Source: Thermoplasmata archaeon
Lineage (GTDB): Archaea; Thermoplasmatota; Thermoplasmata; Lutacidiplasmatales; UBA184
Assembly: GCA_027306505.1 (NCBI GenBank)
Contig: DAHUZP010000008.1
Span: 1 to 50,184, forward strand
DNA: 50,184 bases
Direction of reading: 5' to 3'
Both the position numbers and the translations under genes were made by a program. Under the pieces are notes generated by a model. That model did no database searches. It was not told the DNA's origin and saw only the letters and a program-made list of their open reading frames with translations. Positions 33,038 through 41,548 of the stretch are shown here, in pieces (position 1 is the stretch's first letter; every line of letters starts with the position of its first letter).

Positions 33038-33805
33038 TCAGGGGGCACGCGCGAGGAACGTGGTGACGCTGCCCGCGGACTGGAGCGAGGCCCTCGGCAC
33101 TTCGAAGCCCGCCTGCTCGAACGCTTCCAGGACCCCGTGGCGGGGCGGGAAGCTCCGCAAGGACTCGGAGAGGTAGCGGTAGGGGCCCTCGGTCCCGAAG
33201 AGCGCTCCCAGCTTCGGCATGACCCGGTCGAAGTAGGCATGGAAGAGCGGCCGGAACCACGCCGGCGCGGGCTCCGTGATCTCGAGCGCGAGGCACCAGC
33301 CCCCTCGACGGAGCACGCGCCGCATCTCGCCCAGTCCGACGACGAGCTGAGGGAGGTTCCGGATCAGGAAGGCGCTGCTGACCACGTCGAACGACCCGGA
33401 CCGGAAGGGCAGGCGGGTCACGTCCGCGACACCGAAGCCGATGCGGTCCCTCCCCGAGGCGGGGAGCCGTTGGCGGGTCCCCTCGGCCCGGACGACCATC
33501 GCCCGGGTGAAGTCGGAGGCGACCAAGGAGGCGGTCGGATAGTGGCGCGCGAGGAGGTAGGTGAGGTCGCCCGGACCGCAGCCGAGGTCGAGGATCCTCC
33601 GAGGTGGCTCGCTGAGGGAGCGGTCGAGCTCCCAGAGCGCGCGGGGCCGCCAGACCAGGTCCTGCCCGAAGGTCGCCACGTGATCGAAGAACGTGTACTG
33701 GCCAGCGATCCGGGAGAACATCGCCCGGACCTCGCGGTCGAAGTGGGCGGAGCCCCGCGCGGGGTGCGGAGAACCATCGGAGGCGAGAGGGACCGCTTCG
33801 GCCAT
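33038..33805 (-). CDS. UbiE/MenG-like SAM methyltransferase
   Basis: 255 residues. FDREVRAMFSRIAGQYTFFDHV at the N-terminus and ILDLGCGPGDLTYLLA (motif I, about 70-85) are typical of the UbiE/COQ5/MenG family, as are GFGVADVTRLPFRSGSFDVV (motif II/III) and LRRGGWCLALEITEP. The family methylates demethylmenaquinone or other quinone precursors; many archaea of this kind use menaquinone-type respiratory quinones, so a quinone role is plausible but unproven. It has its own TATA box and heads a two-gene unit with the aminotransferase. Confidence 0.82.
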   Translation of the reverse strand: MAEAVPLASDGSPHPARGSAHFDREVRAMFSRIAGQYTFFDHVATFGQDLVWRPRALWELDRSLSEPPRRILDLGCGPGDLTYLLARHYPTASLVASDFTRAMVVRAEGTRQRLPASGRDRIGFGVADVTRLPFRSGSFDVVSSAFLIRNLPQLVVGLGEMRRVLRRGGWCLALEITEPAPAWFRPLFHAYFDRVMPKLGALFGTEGPYRYLSESLRSFPPRHGVLEAFEQAGFEVPRASLQSAGSVTTFLARAP

Positions 33806-33832
33806 CGACGCGAGGAGCGAGAGCGGTGGGGC

Positions 33833-33841
33833 GGAATAAGC
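33833..33841 (-). promoter_or_regulatory. TATA box of UbiE-like gene
   Basis: GCTTATTCC on the minus strand, predicting transcription about 5 nt before the ATG at 33805. The same GCTTATTCC string recurs on the plus strand at 45792-45800. Confidence 0.55.
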
Positions 33842-33867
33842 TCCGCCCCGGGGGAGGGGGGCCGTCC

Positions 33868-36423
33868 CTACGGTGAGGGGTCCCCGTCCGGCGCAGGCCT
33901 AGAGCTGGGAGCCGGCCCCTGTTCCTGCTCCATGGACCGGCCCGTCACGGCGCGGTGGAGCACCCACCACCGGTGGAGCTGGTCCGCTCGGCCGACCCCA
34001 AGGGCCCGGGCCTCCTCGAGGAGGGCCAGGGCCTGTTCCTGGTCCCCCTTCGCGACCTCTCCCTCGGCCCGGGCCAGCAGGACCTCGTAGAGGTCCGTGG
34101 GGGCCGGGGACGCCCTCGCGAGCGCCTCCGCTCGGGCGAGATGGGCGTGCCCCTTCTCGTGCTCTCCCTTGCGGTGGGCATGCCGTCCCTCGAGGATCGC
34201 ATAGTGGAGCTCGAAGCGGGGTCCGCCTTCCGCCGGTACGAGCTCGCGGGCGAGGAGCAGCGAGCGCACCGAGCGGTCCACGGTATCGGAGGCGAGGGCA
34301 TGATGGCTGGTGCGAAGCAGCGCCTCCGCCCGGAGCAGTTTCGCACCGTGCGCCTCTCCCCAGGAGGCGACCGACTCCAACCGACGGTAGCCGTCCTCGA
34401 TCCTGCCCCGAAGGAAGTCCACCTCGGCCAAGGGGATCTCGAGCCGCACGCGACGCAGCTCGTCCCCGCTCTCGTCAAAGAGGCGGAAGGCCCGCTGGTA
34501 GAGCGCCCTGGCCCTTTCGGTCTCCTCCCGGAGATGCAGGTAGTAGTCACCGAGACGCCGGCAGGAGTCCCCGAGCAGGCGAAGGTCGGGGAGCGACTCC
34601 GCGTAGTGAAGGGCCCTCCGTGACCAGGTGAGGGCCTCCTCGAGGTTCCCGAGGGCGAGGGCGGCCTCGGCGAGGAGACCCGCCGCTTCCACCGCGTTGG
34701 GGGAGGGAGACCCTTCACCCTCCGCGGGGACGAGCCCTTCCACCCTCCTGCGCGCTTCCGAGAACTTCCCCTGGTGCAGGTGGGTCCGGGCGAGCGCGAG
34801 CTGGGCTGCCTGGTGCGGCTCGCTGGGCAGGAACATCACGAAGGCGTCCATGAGCCGCTCCTCCGATCGGCGGAGCTCTCCGGCTTCCGCGAGGACCTCG
34901 CCCAGCTGCAGCAGCACCTCCCGTTCCTGGTCCCGCCGCTCCTTCGCCTCCGGAGGCAGGTGCCGTACGGACTCGAGCGCCCGTTCGAGCGACTCGCGGG
35001 CTTCTCCCACCCGGCCCGCGTGGCGGGCGAGGTCGAAGAGCCGGCAGTTGTACTCGAAGGACCTCATGTCCTGGCGGCCCTCGTGGAAGTGGTGGGCGAG
35101 CTTCCGGACCCAGACCTCCTCTCCCTGGGCGTCCGGCCCCAGGACCTCCATCACCTCGGCCAACCGACGATGGAGCCTTCGGCGTCGGGTCTCGGTGAGC
35201 GAGGCGAGCAGCGCATCCTTGAGCCCCGGGTCTTGGAAGGTGTAGACCTCTCCGGGCAGTTCCCGGAGCACTCCGGCGCGAACGAGGAGCTCGAGCGCTC
35301 TCGCGACCGCCTCCTCCTCGCCCTCGGCGACCTGGCGCAGCGTGGCGAAGGAGAACTCCTCGCCCAGGACCGCCCCGTAGGCGAGGAGCTTACGGCCGAC
35401 CCCGCCCGCCGAGTCGAGAGGGTCCACGCCCCTCCCCCGGGCGGTGGAGGTGTCTCTGTCCGGTCGCGGGCCGCCTCCCCCGGCCGCCGGGGCCCCGTCG
35501 GGGCCGGATTCCGGCCCCACCATGAGCCCCCGCTCCCCGAGGGCTAGGCGCTCGAGGAAGAGCGGGTTCCCCTCGCTCTCGGCGAAGAGGCGGGTCACCG
35601 TCTCTTCGTCCGGGGCCCTTCCCGCGTTGAGCGAACGCAGGTGCTCCCGGACCTCGTCCACGTTGAGGGGTCGGACCTTACGGACCTCCACCGTGCCGTC
35701 CCGGGTGAGCCGCTCCATGGGCTCCTTCGTCCCGTGCAGGAGCTCCTCCAGCGGAAGGGAGGTGAGCAGCACGCCCAGGGGCGTCGTGGGGACCAGGCGC
35801 GCGATGTAGCGAAGGAACTCCATCGTGGTCGCGTCGGCGAGGTGGACGTCCTCGAGGGCAAGGAGCACCGGCTGATGCTGGGCGACCCGGGAGATCGTCT
35901 GGAGAAGCCGGTCGAAGAGGGCCAACCGGTCCTCCTCGACCCCGCCGCTCACGCGGTCGATGGACTCCCACACGACGTCCGTCCCCTCGGACCTTTCGCG
36001 GGAGGGCGCGCTCGCCCCGCCCGACATGTCGCGCCAGGCCATGAGGCCCAGCGGCACGAGCGAGCTCGGGGTCTGTCGCTCCGGGGTCCAGAGCGCGCGA
36101 AGCCCCCCTTCCCGGCCGTCCGCATGGGCGATCTGGTTGGTCGAGAGCCCGCGTAAGGCCTCCTTGATCGCCTCGAACGGTTGGGGGATCTCCCTGGGGA
36201 GCGAGCGCCCCTCCAGGACCACCATCCGCTCCTTTCGGGCTTCTTCGGCGACGGTGGAGACGAGCGTGCTCTTCCCGACCCCCGTCTGGCCGGTGAGAAG
36301 GATGGTCCCGCCCTTGCCGGCGCGGACATCGGCCAAGAAGCCCCGGAGGGCCTCGAGAAGCTCCCCTCGCCCCACAAAAGGGTGGGAGGAAAGGGCGAGG
36401 ACGGACCGACGCGCGGCCACCAC
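33868..36423 (-). CDS. STAND-family AAA ATPase with winged helix and TPR array
   Basis: About 851 residues from a GTG at 36423. Residues ~14-20 give the VGRGELL entry of AAA_16 domains. Walker A is GQTGVGKST (about 45-53); Walker B is VLLALEDVHLAD (about 185-196); a sensor-like LLTSLP follows. A winged-helix module comes next (LLAYGAVLGEEFSFATL...FQDPGLKDALL), then a long TPR array covering more than half of the protein. This is a canonical ATP-switched signal or regulatory protein, resembling MalT/AfsR-type STAND proteins but without a recognisable DNA-binding effector. A TATA box at 36446-36453 lies inside the longer open frame (ATG-equivalent at 36507), so that longer start is unlikely. 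It lies 124 bp downstream of its headless paralogue. Confidence 0.8.
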   Translation of the reverse strand: MVAARRSVLALSSHPFVGRGELLEALRGFLADVRAGKGGTILLTGQTGVGKSTLVSTVAEEARKERMVVLEGRSLPREIPQPFEAIKEALRGLSTNQIAHADGREGGLRALWTPERQTPSSLVPLGLMAWRDMSGGASAPSRERSEGTDVVWESIDRVSGGVEEDRLALFDRLLQTISRVAQHQPVLLALEDVHLADATTMEFLRYIARLVPTTPLGVLLTSLPLEELLHGTKEPMERLTRDGTVEVRKVRPLNVDEVREHLRSLNAGRAPDEETVTRLFAESEGNPLFLERLALGERGLMVGPESGPDGAPAAGGGGPRPDRDTSTARGRGVDPLDSAGGVGRKLLAYGAVLGEEFSFATLRQVAEGEEEAVARALELLVRAGVLRELPGEVYTFQDPGLKDALLASLTETRRRRLHRRLAEVMEVLGPDAQGEEVWVRKLAHHFHEGRQDMRSFEYNCRLFDLARHAGRVGEARESLERALESVRHLPPEAKERRDQEREVLLQLGEVLAEAGELRRSEERLMDAFVMFLPSEPHQAAQLALARTHLHQGKFSEARRRVEGLVPAEGEGSPSPNAVEAAGLLAEAALALGNLEEALTWSRRALHYAESLPDLRLLGDSCRRLGDYYLHLREETERARALYQRAFRLFDESGDELRRVRLEIPLAEVDFLRGRIEDGYRRLESVASWGEAHGAKLLRAEALLRTSHHALASDTVDRSVRSLLLARELVPAEGGPRFELHYAILEGRHAHRKGEHEKGHAHLARAEALARASPAPTDLYEVLLARAEGEVAKGDQEQALALLEEARALGVGRADQLHRWWVLHRAVTGRSMEQEQGPAPSSRPAPDGDPSP

Positions 36424-36445
36424 GATGTCGCCGGAGCCGTTCCCG

Positions 36446-36453
36446 GTATAAGT
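36446..36453 (-). promoter_or_regulatory. TATA box of STAND ATPase gene
   Basis: ACTTATAC on the minus strand, centred 26-27 nt upstream of the GTG at 36423; it falls within the upstream open frame and so argues for a leaderless GTG start. Confidence 0.6.
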
Positions 36454-36547
36454 GATGGGCCGTGGAACGGGCAGGATTCCGGAAGCGAAGGTCCCGACCG
36501 GGACCACGTGCGACCTTCTCCGTGACGACCCGGGCCTATAGGGTGGC

Positions 36548-38191
36548 TCAGGCCTTCTTGTTCGGGGCGGGACCGGCGGACGTTTCCGAAGGCGCGTGAG
36601 GGGGGGTCGGGGGGGCCGTTCCGGAAGGGGGCCGGGACTCGCCCGCTGGGGCCTCCGGGAGGCCCAGGCGCTGGCGGAGCTCGCGGTGACCCGCTACGAG
36701 GCCGGGAGCGTAGGCGTCCACGTTGAGGTACTCGGCCCGGGCGAGCTCGAGCTTCGCGCGCTCCGGGTCCCCCCAGGCGTCGTAGAGCATCGCGAGGCGA
36801 AGGTGGAGCTCGGAGACCTGGGGGGTCGCCCCCATCTCCTCCGACATCCGCAGGGAGCGCTGGAGCGAAGCCTCCGCTTCCCCGAACCGGCCGCGGCGGA
36901 TCGCGAGAAGGCCGTCGTTCATGGCGATCTGCTGGATGCCGATCGGGTCCTGCAGCCGCTCCAGGATCCTTCGCGCCTCATGGTTCTCGCGCTCGGCCTC
37001 GTCGAGCTGGCCCAGCTGGAGACGGAACTCCACCGCGTTGAAGAGCGTCCAGCCGACCATACGACGGTCGTGGGCCCGCTCGGCGAAGTCCCGACCCTTC
37101 TGTAGCCACTCCACCCCTTCCCGGGGGTTGTTGGGGCCCACCGCGACGGCGAGGTTGTTGCAGGCCCGGGACGCTTCATGCCAATCCCCGAGCTTCTCGA
37201 CCATGTCGAGCGCCTGACGGTAGTACTCCACCGCCCTGGAGAGGTCCCCCGCCCCCCCCGCGCTCGAGAAGGCGTTGCCCAGGTCGACGTAGCACCGCGC
37301 GATCTCCCGCGCGTCCTCCTTCGCGTCCAAGAGCTGGAGCGAGCGTTCCCCCTCCTCGATGGCCACCTTCGTGTTCCCTTCGAGCGAAGCGAGACGCCCC
37401 AGCAGGCGGTGCACCCGGGCGAGACCCCGCCGATGTCCTTCCTTCTCGAGGACCCGAAGCGCGTCCGTGCAGAGCTCGCGCCCTCGTTCGGCCTGCGCCT
37501 GGTTGCGGGCGACCTCGGCGCGGGCGAGTAGGATGAGCGCCCGGAGGAGCGGCCGCTGAGGCGGCACGAGCTCGAGCGCCTCGACGCACAAGCGGTCCGC
37601 CTTGAGGTCGTCGTTCATGAGGCCATAGAGCTCGCCCAGCTCCAGCAGGAGCCCCGCCTCCTCCTCGAGGTGGTCGCCCGGCATCTCCCGCAGGTCCGAG
37701 CGTGCCCGCTCCAGGTGATGGGCCGCGATTTCGGGAGCGAGCGCCTCCCTCGCGAGCGTCGCGGAGCGGCGGTTGTAGCGGAAGGAGCGGTCGTGAACGC
37801 GCCCCAGGAAGTAGTGGCGCCCGAGCTCGGGGAGCACCTCCGCCGGAGGGTCGGGGTAGAGCCGCTCGTAGGCCTCCCCAACCTTGCGGTGGATCACCCG
37901 GACCCGGCTCTCGGTCATCTCGCGGTAGAGCCGCATTCGGACGTCCTCCTGGACGAAGCTGAAACGCTCCCCCCCGGGGCGCTCGCGCAGGAGGCCTTGG
38001 TGGACCAGCCCTTCCAGAAGCTCCGCTAGGGGCTCCTCGGCCAGGCCCGTCGCGCTGCGGAGCAGGGCGAAATCGAACTCCTTCCCGATCGCGCTGGCGT
38101 AGGCGAGGACGCGGCGCTGCTCGTCCGTGAGCCTCTCCAAGGGGAGGCTGGCTCGATCCCATGCGGAGGGGCGGGAGGCCGGGGACGCCAC
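36548..38191 (-). CDS. Headless STAND paralogue: winged helix plus TPR array
   Basis: 547 residues from a GTG at 38191. It begins directly in the winged-helix part (LTDEQRRVLAYASAIGKEFDFALLRSATG), which lines up with LLAYGAVLGEEFSFATLRQVAEG in the neighbouring ATPase, then VIHRKVGEAYERL and a long TPR array (for example REIARCYVDLGNAFSSAGG, ASRACNNLAVAVG, HEARRILERLQDPIGIQQIAM). There is no NTPase domain and none is encoded upstream: a TATA box sits 27 nt before the GTG. So it looks like a real, separately expressed gene and not a broken one. It may pair with the full ATPase downstream or with TPR targets; that is inference. The C-terminus ends in a low-complexity Pro/Ser tail. Confidence 0.75.
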   Translation of the reverse strand: MASPASRPSAWDRASLPLERLTDEQRRVLAYASAIGKEFDFALLRSATGLAEEPLAELLEGLVHQGLLRERPGGERFSFVQEDVRMRLYREMTESRVRVIHRKVGEAYERLYPDPPAEVLPELGRHYFLGRVHDRSFRYNRRSATLAREALAPEIAAHHLERARSDLREMPGDHLEEEAGLLLELGELYGLMNDDLKADRLCVEALELVPPQRPLLRALILLARAEVARNQAQAERGRELCTDALRVLEKEGHRRGLARVHRLLGRLASLEGNTKVAIEEGERSLQLLDAKEDAREIARCYVDLGNAFSSAGGAGDLSRAVEYYRQALDMVEKLGDWHEASRACNNLAVAVGPNNPREGVEWLQKGRDFAERAHDRRMVGWTLFNAVEFRLQLGQLDEAERENHEARRILERLQDPIGIQQIAMNDGLLAIRRGRFGEAEASLQRSLRMSEEMGATPQVSELHLRLAMLYDAWGDPERAKLELARAEYLNVDAYAPGLVAGHRELRQRLGLPEAPAGESRPPSGTAPPTPPHAPSETSAGPAPNKKA

Positions 38192-38214
38192 GTCCTAAGG
38201 AGACCGCTATCGGT

Positions 38215-38222
38215 CCAATAAG
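38215..38222 (-). promoter_or_regulatory. TATA box of headless TPR gene
   Basis: CTTATTGG on the minus strand, centred 27-28 nt upstream of the GTG at 38191; leaderless spacing. Confidence 0.55.
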
Positions 38223-38284
38223 GCTCTGCGCGGCTCCTGGAGGCCCGTTGCCCGCCGCCGTGCGAGGGGGGACCGGGGCTCAAC

Positions 38285-38292
38285 GCTTATCT
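38285..38292 (+). promoter_or_regulatory. TATA box of small membrane protein gene
   Basis: GCTTATCT, predicting a start about 6 nt before the ATG at 38322. Confidence 0.5.
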
Positions 38293-38321
38293 GGGGTGGC
38301 CTGCGTGAGCCCCAACCCCTC

Positions 38322-38639
38322 ATGGCGCCCGAGAGCCCCACCACCCCGTCCTCCGCCTCGACCGCGGTGCCCTCCTCCAAAGCGTCCAAGACCGACGCTT
38401 CGAAGGGTCGGGGCGGCCCCCGCGTGAGCTGGAAGCTCCCCTCGGCCCGCCAGATCGGCTTCGGGCTCTTCGGCCTCCTGGTGGCCGGTGCGATCGCCTT
38501 CTACGTCGCTTGGGGCCTCTCCTTCCATGTCTGGATCGACAACGGCATGTACGCGATCGTTTCGACCCTCGCCGGCTTCGGCCTAGCGGGGATGTGGCTC
38601 ACCCTGCCGCCACGCCGTGCCTCGGCCTCTGCGGCTTGA
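38322..38639 (+). CDS. Small two-helix membrane protein, unknown function
   Basis: 105 residues. A Ser/Thr/Lys-rich cytosolic N-terminus (~40 residues) is followed by two membrane helices: about IGFGLFGLLVAGAIAFYVAW (45-64) and IVSTLAGFGLAGMWLTL (78-95), then a short basic tail. I recognise no family. It has its own TATA box, divergent from the headless TPR gene, and converges on proS with a 59-bp gap. Confidence 0.65.
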   Translation: MAPESPTTPSSASTAVPSSKASKTDASKGRGGPRVSWKLPSARQIGFGLFGLLVAGAIAFYVAWGLSFHVWIDNGMYAIVSTLAGFGLAGMWLTLPPRRASASAA

Positions 38640-38698
38640 GGTCCCAGGGTCCAGAGGACCGCAGCGCCATCGCCATCCGGGCCCGGGCGCGCCCTGGC

Positions 38699-40129
38699 TC
38701 AGAGCGGCCGCGCGGCCCCGGCCCATCCCAGGGCCTTCTCCCCGCAAACGATGCAGGGGGGGACCTCCGAGGGGAGGATGCCTGGGGGGGAGCTCTGCTC
38801 GATCCGACCGAGGAGCCCTCCGTCGACGGCCTCCTCCACCCGGTGGCCGCAGGCTTCCTTCCCGCACCAGCCGATGAGATGGACCGCGGCTCCTTCCTTG
38901 AGCTCCTCCAGCCGCTTCGCGGGACGGATCTCGGCCCGGAAGCGCTCGAAGGCTCGCTCGCTGAGGGCGCTGCGGAAGGCCTCCAGGGCACGGGGAACTT
39001 CAGCGAGAACATCCGCGAGCGGCACGCTGCGCTTCGTGCCCAGGCGGTCGGCGAGCGTCGCGTTGCCGGCCTGGAGCTCCCGCTGCCCCAGCTCGACCCG
39101 CAGCGGAACCCCCCGGCTCTCCCAGGCGTAGTACTTCGCTCCCGGGCGGTCCTCGCTGAGGTCGACGCGCGTGCGCCAGCCGGCCTTCCGGAGCTGCTCT
39201 CCCAGGTCCTGGGCGGCGCGCGCCACCTCTTCCTTCCCCTCCTTGCCGAGGACGGGCACCACGACCACTTGGACCGGGGCGATCGCGGGTGGCAACACCA
39301 GGCCCTTGTCGTCGCCGTGCACGCCGATCACGGCCCCCAGGAGGCGTTCGGAGAGACCGTAGGTCGTCTGGTGCCCGTAGGCCTGTGAACCGGATTGCGT
39401 CTCGTACTGGATGCCGTAGGGGCGGGAGAAGTTGTCCCGGTAGTGATGGACCGTGCCCACCTGGAGCGTGCGGCCCTCCCCGAAGGGCGTGTCGAGGGCG
39501 AGGGAGTAGTGGGCGCCGGGGAACTTGTCCCAGTCCGGGCGTCGGTCGACCAGATAGGGCAGGGCGAGGGCCTTCGCGATCTCCTCGAAGGTACGGAGGT
39601 CGTCGCGGACCTGGGAGGTCGCGGCCTCCTCGTCGAGATGGACCGTGTGCCCCTCGAAGAAGTGGATCTCCCGCACCCGGATCAGGGGCCGGGTGGTCTT
39701 CGTCTCGTAGCGGAAGACGCTGCAGACCTGGTAGGTCCTGAGCGGTAGGTCCTTGTGCGAGCGGACCCAGATGGCGAACATCGGGTACATCGCGGTCTCG
39801 CTCGTCGGTCGGAGGCAAAGACGGATGTCGAGCGGGGTCGTGCCGCCGTGGGTGACCCAGTAGACCTGCGATTCGAACCCCTTGATGTGTTCGGCCTCCT
39901 TCTGGAGCTCCGTCTCGGGGATGAGGGTCGGGAAGGAGACCTCCTCGTACCCGACCTTCTCCACGGCGTCGCGGATGGTACGGTCCATGAGGGAGCGGGC
40001 CTTGAGCCCGAAGAACGGCCAGACGTTGAGCCCCTTCACGGGGTAGCGCTTGTCGGTGACCTGCGCGCGCTCCAGGACCTCGCTGAACCACTCGAAGAAG
40101 GCCTCGCTCTTCTTCGGTAGCTCGGCCAT
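38699..40129 (-). CDS. proS: Prolyl-tRNA synthetase, archaeal/eukaryotic type
   Basis: About 476 residues, the size of the archaeal ProRS without the bacterial editing insertion. Class II features: motif 1 region MDRTIRDAVEKVGYEEVSFPTLIP, motif 2 around VFRYETKTTRPLIRVREIHFFEGHTVH, and the YGIQYETQSGSQAYGHQTTYGLSERLLGAVIGVHGDDKGL motif 3 block (divided here by length). A C-terminal domain carries four Cys (WCGKEACG ... CIVCGEK) as the zinc site typical of this type. I start at the ATG at 40129, which follows a purine-rich GGAGGGAGGAG, a strong Shine-Dalgarno match; a possible ATG at 40162 overlaps a TATA-like ccATAACC sequence. It converges on the small membrane protein gene. Confidence 0.95.
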   Translation of the reverse strand: MAELPKKSEAFFEWFSEVLERAQVTDKRYPVKGLNVWPFFGLKARSLMDRTIRDAVEKVGYEEVSFPTLIPETELQKEAEHIKGFESQVYWVTHGGTTPLDIRLCLRPTSETAMYPMFAIWVRSHKDLPLRTYQVCSVFRYETKTTRPLIRVREIHFFEGHTVHLDEEAATSQVRDDLRTFEEIAKALALPYLVDRRPDWDKFPGAHYSLALDTPFGEGRTLQVGTVHHYRDNFSRPYGIQYETQSGSQAYGHQTTYGLSERLLGAVIGVHGDDKGLVLPPAIAPVQVVVVPVLGKEGKEEVARAAQDLGEQLRKAGWRTRVDLSEDRPGAKYYAWESRGVPLRVELGQRELQAGNATLADRLGTKRSVPLADVLAEVPRALEAFRSALSERAFERFRAEIRPAKRLEELKEGAAVHLIGWCGKEACGHRVEEAVDGGLLGRIEQSSPPGILPSEVPPCIVCGEKALGWAGAARPL

Positions 40130-40135
40130 GGGCGC

Positions 40136-40148
40136 TCCTCCCTCCTCA
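40136..40148 (-). promoter_or_regulatory. Shine-Dalgarno-like sequence of proS
   Basis: A GGAGGGAGGAG run ends about 7 nt before the ATG at 40129. It stands out because most genes here appear leaderless and lack such a site. Confidence 0.5.
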
Positions 40149-40158
40149 CGGGCACCCG

Positions 40159-40166
40159 CCATAACC
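40159..40166 (-). promoter_or_regulatory. TATA-like box of proS
   Basis: GGTTATGG on the minus strand, predicting a start near 40136. This would leave part of the Shine-Dalgarno-like run outside the mRNA, so either this box or that site may be incidental. Confidence 0.35.
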
Positions 40167-40362
40167 CTTGCCGACCTCCCGGGAACGGCCGGAGGGCGCG
40201 TCTGGCCCCGCTCCCCGGCGGGGCCCGCATTTCGGGGCCGGGCGTCCCTTCTCCTGGCCGAGGGAGGTTCCCGCTCCTTTCGCTGTCCAAATGGATGGAT
40301 GGGTGCCCCTAGGTTCCATCGGAACTATGGAGCGGCCCGGGGAGAATCGCGCACAAGAGAGA

Positions 40363-40370
40363 GTATATCT
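40363..40370 (+). promoter_or_regulatory. TATA box of DUF373 gene
   Basis: GTATATCT, identical to the box of the amidase gene; predicted start near 40393, 7 nt before the ATG at 40400. Confidence 0.6.
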
Positions 40371-40399
40371 GTGACAGCCACCGTGGTTTCCTCTTGCCC

Positions 40400-41509
40400 A
40401 TGCGCCTAGTCATCTGCATTGACCGAGATGATGACCTGGGCCGCAAGGCTGGTATCCGCGGGCCCGTGCTGGGGCGCGAAGCGATCCTCGACGCGGTGAT
40501 GAAGCTCGGGATCGCCGATCCCGAGGACTCCGACACCAACGCGATGCTCGCCGCGGTGAACCTGCTCGACGAGCTGCGCGCCTCCGGGGAGGAGGTCGAG
40601 GGGCTGGTCCTCACCGGGGACGGCCGGGTCGGGACCATCTCCGACCGCAAGGTCGCCCAGCAGTTCGACGAGGTGCTCTCGCGCCTGAAGGTCGACGCGG
40701 CCCACATGGTCTCCGACGGAGCGGAGGACGAGTACCTCTACCCGATCATCCAGTCCCGCACCAAGGTGGACTCGGTCCGTCGGGTCTACGTCCGCCAGAG
40801 CGTGACGCTCCAGGGGACCTACATGACCCTGGTCCGGGCGCTCAAGGACCAGAAGCTCAGGACGAAGACGGTCCTGCCCCTCGCCTCCTTCCTCATCTTC
40901 CTGGGGATCGTGCTCTCGCTCCAGGCCTTCTTCGGGGTCCAGCTCTGGGGCTACGGGCTGATCCTGCTCACCTTCCTGCTCGGCTTCTACCTCTTCCTCT
41001 GGACCTTCGAGGTCGACGAGTGGATCGTCTCGCAGGTGCAATCCTTCGGCTCGGACCTGAGGAGGGGCAGCCTCGCGGTCTTCTTCGGGATCCTTTCGCT
41101 CGCCCTGATCCTCCTCGGGATCGTCCTCGGCAACCAGGCATGGGCCGCCGAGACCGACCCCAACCCCCTGCACCACTTCCTGGACTTCCTCTCCACGGCA
41201 CTCGTCTGGTGGATCGGCGCGGCGGCCGCCTTCGAGTCCGGTCGGGCGATCCGATGGCTCGTCGCGCGCCACCGCGTCCCGAGCTCCGTCTGGGTCGCGC
41301 TGGTCTCCTTCACGGCGGCCGGCATCGAGGGCTACAGCCTGATCTACCTCTTCGGGGCGATCCTGATGTTCGATCCGCCGTCCATCATCGCGGTATCCCT
41401 GGTGGGCGTCGCGCTGGGGATCCTCACCGGCGGGCTCGCGGAGTCGCTCCGCCAGTACCTCCGCGCCTCCTCGGCCGCGGCGAAGACGGCTCTTCCCTCG
41501 TCCGGTTAG
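40400..41509 (+). CDS. DUF373 family membrane protein
   Basis: About 369 residues from the ATG at 40400; a TTG two codons upstream is a poorer start. The N-terminal ~140 residues are the conserved cytosolic part of DUF373: VICIDRDDDLGRKAGIRGPVLGR, GIADPEDSDTNAMLAAVNLLDEL, MVSDGAEDEYLYPIIQSR and KVDSVRRVYVRQS. The DRDDDLG and DGAEDE acidic clusters suggest a metal- or phosphate-binding active site. Six to seven membrane helices follow. The family is almost restricted to archaea and has no proven function. Its TATA box puts transcription close to the ATG. It converges on the DUF1015 gene with a 39-bp gap. Confidence 0.92.
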   Translation: MRLVICIDRDDDLGRKAGIRGPVLGREAILDAVMKLGIADPEDSDTNAMLAAVNLLDELRASGEEVEGLVLTGDGRVGTISDRKVAQQFDEVLSRLKVDAAHMVSDGAEDEYLYPIIQSRTKVDSVRRVYVRQSVTLQGTYMTLVRALKDQKLRTKTVLPLASFLIFLGIVLSLQAFFGVQLWGYGLILLTFLLGFYLFLWTFEVDEWIVSQVQSFGSDLRRGSLAVFFGILSLALILLGIVLGNQAWAAETDPNPLHHFLDFLSTALVWWIGAAAAFESGRAIRWLVARHRVPSSVWVALVSFTAAGIEGYSLIYLFGAILMFDPPSIIAVSLVGVALGILTGGLAESLRQYLRASSAAAKTALPSSG

Positions 41510-41548
41510 GGAGCGCGGCCCCTTCCGCCGCGGGGGCCCTCTTCGGGG

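Noticed and set aside
32964..33296. 111-codon extension of the aminotransferase into the methyltransferase gene
   Set aside because: It overlaps the UbiE-like coding sequence and reads as basic low-complexity sequence; the fold starts after 32963.
33868..38191. One STAND gene split by a frameshift into two
   Set aside because: Both pieces contain the same winged-helix and TPR parts, so they are paralogues rather than halves, and each has its own TATA box.
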